A stretch of DNA of 8,447 bases from assembly GCA_945835085.1 (NCBI GenBank), contig CAMAIG010000044.1:1-8447 (forward strand), read 5' to 3'. Source of the stretch: an uncultured Ruminococcus sp. (GTDB lineage Bacteria > Bacillota > Clostridia > Oscillospirales > Ruminococcaceae). This document shows positions 6,058 through 8,447 of the stretch, in pieces. The position numbers were made by a program, and so were the translations under genes. The notes beneath the pieces were generated by a model. The model saw only the letters and a program-made list of their open reading frames with translations. It was not told the origin of the DNA and ran no database searches. Every line of letters starts with the position of its first letter. Within the stretch, counting starts at the first letter, position 1.

Positions 6058-6936
6058 GTGGCTGTTATAAAACTTGAAAATCTCACCTACACCTACAGTC
6101 AGGGGACGCCCTTTGAAAAGACTGCGGTGAACAATGTTGATCTGGAAATCGAGGAGGGAGAGTTTGTTGGCGTTATCGGTCATACAGGCTCGGGAAAATC
6201 CACTCTTATCCAGCATCTCAACGGGCTGATAAAGCCCACCTCGGGCAATGTTTATATTGACGGAGTGAATATCTGGGATAAGAATGTAAAGCTTCGTGAT
6301 ATCCGCTTCAAGGTGGGGCTTGTATTCCAGTACCCCGAGTATCAGATATTCGAGGACACGGTTTATAAGGACATAGCATTCGGACCAAAGAACATGGGTC
6401 TTGATGAAAAAGAAACAGACGAGCGCGTCAGAAGTTCTGCCGCGCTTGTAGGCATTTCCGGAGATATGCTGGGAAAGTCGCCCTTTGAGCTTTCGGGCGG
6501 TCAGAAAAGGCGTGTTGCCATTGCGGGAGTAATGGCTATGCGTCCAAAGGTGCTGATACTTGATGAACCCACTGCAGGTCTTGACCCCAGGGGCAGGGAG
6601 ATAATTCTCGGTCAGATAAAAAAATATCATGAGGAAACAGGTTCAACGGTACTGCTTGTATCTCACAGCATGGAGGACGTAGCCCGTTTTGCAGGAAAGA
6701 TACTTGTAATGAATAAGGGCAGTCTGTTCTGCTATGATGAACCGCCCAAGGTGTTTGAAAGGGCAGACGAGATATCTAAGATAGGGCTTGCAGTTCCTCA
6801 GATAACAAAGGTATTCTCCCTTCTCAGAAGCAAGGGTATAGATATCCGCTCGGACGTCTATACAGTGGAATTTGCGGAAAAGACCATCAAGGAATATCTT
6901 GCCGCACATGGCAAAGGAGGTGCGGCAGATGCTTAA
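6058..6936 (+). CDS. ecfA2: ECF transporter ATPase EcfA2
   Basis: This is the partner ATPase of EcfA1 in the ECF energising module. The 292 aa protein has Walker A GHTGSGKST (41-49), Q-loop FQYPEYQ (90-96) followed by FEDTVYKDI, the EcfA2 hallmark, then GPKNMGL (109-115), ABC signature LSGGQKR (145-151), Walker B VLILDEP (165-171), D-loop GLDPRG (174-179) and H-loop His203. The C-terminal regulatory extension after about 230 is of the usual EcfA length. The start is a GTG with a good SD (CGGAGGAA, 6043-6050) 7 nt upstream. The last 8 bp overlap ecfT, whose SD lies inside this gene, so the two are translationally coupled. A 99 bp gap separates it from the membrane-protein gene upstream. Confidence 0.95.
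   Translation: MAVIKLENLTYTYSQGTPFEKTAVNNVDLEIEEGEFVGVIGHTGSGKSTLIQHLNGLIKPTSGNVYIDGVNIWDKNVKLRDIRFKVGLVFQYPEYQIFEDTVYKDIAFGPKNMGLDEKETDERVRSSAALVGISGDMLGKSPFELSGGQKRRVAIAGVMAMRPKVLILDEPTAGLDPRGREIILGQIKKYHEETGSTVLLVSHSMEDVARFAGKILVMNKGSLFCYDEPPKVFERADEISKIGLAVPQITKVFSLLRSKGIDIRSDVYTVEFAEKTIKEYLAAHGKGGAADA
6913..6920 (+). promoter_or_regulatory. Ribosome binding site of ecfT, inside ecfA2
   Basis: AAAGGAGG is a near-perfect anti-SD match located in the last codons of ecfA2, 8 nt before the ATG at 6929. It fixes that ATG as the ecfT start rather than the earlier in-frame ATG at 6872, and implies coupled translation of ecfA2 and ecfT. Confidence 0.8.
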
Positions 6937-7738
6937 AGACATCACAATTGGTCAGTATTTCCCGGGAAACTCCGTAATACACAGGCTAGATGCACGATTT
7001 AAGATAGCAATAACCGCCATTTATATAATAATGGTGTTCAGCGCAAAGAGCTTTATTTCCCTTGGGGCAGCCTTTCTGTTTTTTGTGATAGCATTTCTGC
7101 TTTCGGGGATATCCGTAAAGCTTATAATAAAGAGCATGAAGCCTATCATTCCCGTAATTATCTTCACATCTGTGCTTAATATTTTCTTTATCGACGGTGT
7201 GACCGTGTTTGAGCTTTTCGGGATAAGGATATCCGACGAGGGACTTCTTACCTCGGGATATATGATAATACGCCTTGTGTCGCTTATCTGCGGCTCTTCA
7301 CTGCTGACATACACAACATCTCCGATAATTCTCACAGACGCAATTGAGCAGATGCTGAAGCCACTTTCAAAACTACGCTTTCCTGCCCATGAGCTTGCAA
7401 TGATGATGACCATTGCCCTGAGATTTATCCCCACATTAATAGAAGAAACCGACAAGATAATGTCTGCACAGAAGGCAAGGGGAGCGGAGCTTGACAGCGG
7501 TTCATTTACCGACCGTGCCAAAGCACTTATCCCCATATTGATACCTCTTTTCGTGTCCTCCTTCAGACGTGCGGAGGAGCTGGCGCTTGCAATGGAATGC
7601 CGCTGCTATAACGGCGGAGAGGGACGAACAAAGCTAAAGACTCTGGTATCGGGCGGAAAGGATTATGCCGCACTGAGCCTTTCACTGCTGTTTCTTGCAC
7701 TGATAATGATAATTGATCTTGGAAGGGTCGTTCTCTGA
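6929..7738 (+). CDS. ecfT: ECF transporter transmembrane scaffold EcfT
   Basis: EcfT is the membrane scaffold that links the EcfA1-EcfA2 ATPases to exchangeable S components. The 269 aa protein begins with the family's N-terminal pattern (GQYFPGNSVIHRLDAR, 8-23; the LD.R element is typical), then hydrophobic segments at about 26-60 and 70-88, helices around 111-129, and a C-terminal one at about 239-267. The cytoplasmic coupling region is present: ALRFIPTL (163-170), a first X-Arg-X coupling motif ARG (183-185) in QKARGAE, and a second in AMECRCY (221-227), where the triplet is CRC instead of the ARG or ARC commonly seen. The coupling Arg residues (184, 225) are intact, so function is expected. 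It overlaps ecfA2 by 8 bp and its TGA overlaps the truA ATG by one base (TGATG), forming a translationally coupled ecfA2-ecfT-truA string. Confidence 0.95.
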   Translation: MLKDITIGQYFPGNSVIHRLDARFKIAITAIYIIMVFSAKSFISLGAAFLFFVIAFLLSGISVKLIIKSMKPIIPVIIFTSVLNIFFIDGVTVFELFGIRISDEGLLTSGYMIIRLVSLICGSSLLTYTTSPIILTDAIEQMLKPLSKLRFPAHELAMMMTIALRFIPTLIEETDKIMSAQKARGAELDSGSFTDRAKALIPILIPLFVSSFRRAEELALAMECRCYNGGEGRTKLKTLVSGGKDYAALSLSLLFLALIMIIDLGRVVL

Positions 7739-8447
7739 TGGAGCGGAATTTAAAGGTAAGGATAGGTTACTGCGGAACAGCGTATCATGGCTTTCAGCGG
7801 CAGAATAATGCAGTTTCCGTCCAGAGTGTGCTGGAGGACAGGCTTTCACGGCTCACAGCCTCCGAAGTTAAGATAAACGGCTGTTCAAGGACAGATACGG
7901 GTGTTCATGCAAATGAATATTTCTTTTCCTTCCGCACAGATCACACTATACCCTGCGAAAACATAGTTAGGGGAATGAACAGCCTGCTTCCCGAGGACAT
8001 TGCGGTATTTGACTGCGAGGAGGCTCCGGAGGATTTTCATGCAAGATATTCCTGCATCGGCAAGGAATATGTATATAAGTTTCTGAACAGAAGCACAAGA
8101 GATCCCTTTCTGGATAAAAGAGTGCTTCATTATCCGTATAAAATGGATATTGCTCTTATGAACGCTGCCGCTGAGAGGATAGTCGGAACTCATGATTTTT
8201 CAGCGTTCTGCGGCGCTCTCGGTGCTAAGGAGGATTCTGTCCGCACAGTTTACGGCTGCAGCGTGAGCCGAGAGGGAGATATAGTTACCCTTACCGTAAG
8301 CGGGGACGGATTTCTTTACAATATGGTGAGGATAATAGCAGGCACGCTTATTTACGTCAATGAGGGAAAGCTTTGTCCCTCGGATATTGATGGGATCATC
8401 GAAAGCCGCTGCAGGGATAATGCGGGAATAACCGCAAAGCCCTGGGG
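7738..8447 (+). CDS. truA: tRNA pseudouridine(38-40) synthase TruA, 3' end cut by window
   Basis: TruA isomerises uridines 38-40 in the tRNA anticodon arm to pseudouridine. The frame opens at an ATG overlapping the ecfT stop and stays open to the window edge, giving 236 complete codons of an expected 245 or so; only about the last ten residues are missing. The catalytic Asp is D53 in the motif GCSRTDTGVHA (48-58). Other family blocks are GTAYHGFQRQ (13-22), ARYSC followed by KEYVYKF (in the middle of the protein), GTHDFSAFC, and DGFLYNMVR near the C-terminus. The N-terminal motif usually read as Y-D-G-T is Y-C-G-T here (Cys12). ecfT-truA adjacency is the standard Bacillota arrangement and does not imply a shared function. 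Confidence 0.95.
   Translation, partial: MERNLKVRIGYCGTAYHGFQRQNNAVSVQSVLEDRLSRLTASEVKINGCSRTDTGVHANEYFFSFRTDHTIPCENIVRGMNSLLPEDIAVFDCEEAPEDFHARYSCIGKEYVYKFLNRSTRDPFLDKRVLHYPYKMDIALMNAAAERIVGTHDFSAFCGALGAKEDSVRTVYGCSVSREGDIVTLTVSGDGFLYNMVRIIAGTLIYVNEGKLCPSDIDGIIESRCRDNAGITAKPW

Noticed and set aside
1..8447. CRISPR array, tRNA/rRNA, riboswitch, IS element or phage genes
   Set aside because: No spaced direct repeats, RNA gene signatures, transposase motifs or terminal inverted repeats are visible. All gaps are under 115 bp, too short for most such elements.

Overview
The window looks like a chromosomal housekeeping stretch from a Gram-positive anaerobe of the Bacillota, most likely a Clostridia/Ruminococcus-like organism. 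Three things point there: an ecfA1/ecfA2/ecfT set running straight into truA (a classic Bacillota arrangement), strong purine-rich ribosome binding sites before nearly every gene, and middling GC (mid-40s by eye) with many ATA, CTT and GGA codons. The genus is an inference from style; no rRNA or other marker is present. Every supported gene lies on the + strand.

Layout: (1) 1-378, the C-terminal end of an alkaline-phosphatase-superfamily-like protein. (2) 379-434, a short gap with a good -10 box and an SD. (3) 435-3785, ruvB (Holliday junction motor, TTG start), glmM (phosphoglucosamine mutase, cell-wall precursor supply) and a class I SAM methyltransferase related to 23S rRNA methyltransferases, separated by gaps of 17-22 bp and probably co-transcribed. 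(4) 3811-4680, ecfA1, 25 bp after the methyltransferase. (5) 4681-5958, an AT-rich gap followed by two adjacent genes for membrane proteins that I do not recognise (96 and 285 aa). (6) 5959-6057, a gap with a hairpin and a small palindrome. (7) 6058-8447, ecfA2 (GTG start), ecfT and truA, joined by overlaps of 8 bp and 1 bp; truA runs off the right edge.

How the genes work together: EcfA1, EcfA2 and EcfT form the energising module of an energy-coupling-factor (ECF) transporter, in which two unlike ATPases dock on the EcfT scaffold and drive interchangeable vitamin- or metal-binding S components that are usually encoded elsewhere. TruA and the methyltransferase act on RNA (the latter by inference), RuvB on recombination and repair, and GlmM on UDP-GlcNAc synthesis.

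The most unusual feature is that the ECF module is split. Two hydrophobic proteins of unknown function, which share a Pro-Val-Val-Asn-Ile motif in their last membrane segments, sit between ecfA1 and ecfA2, where Bacillota normally have the two ATPase genes back to back. Otherwise the window is ordinary core genome, with no sign of phage, IS elements, CRISPR, RNA genes or riboswitches.
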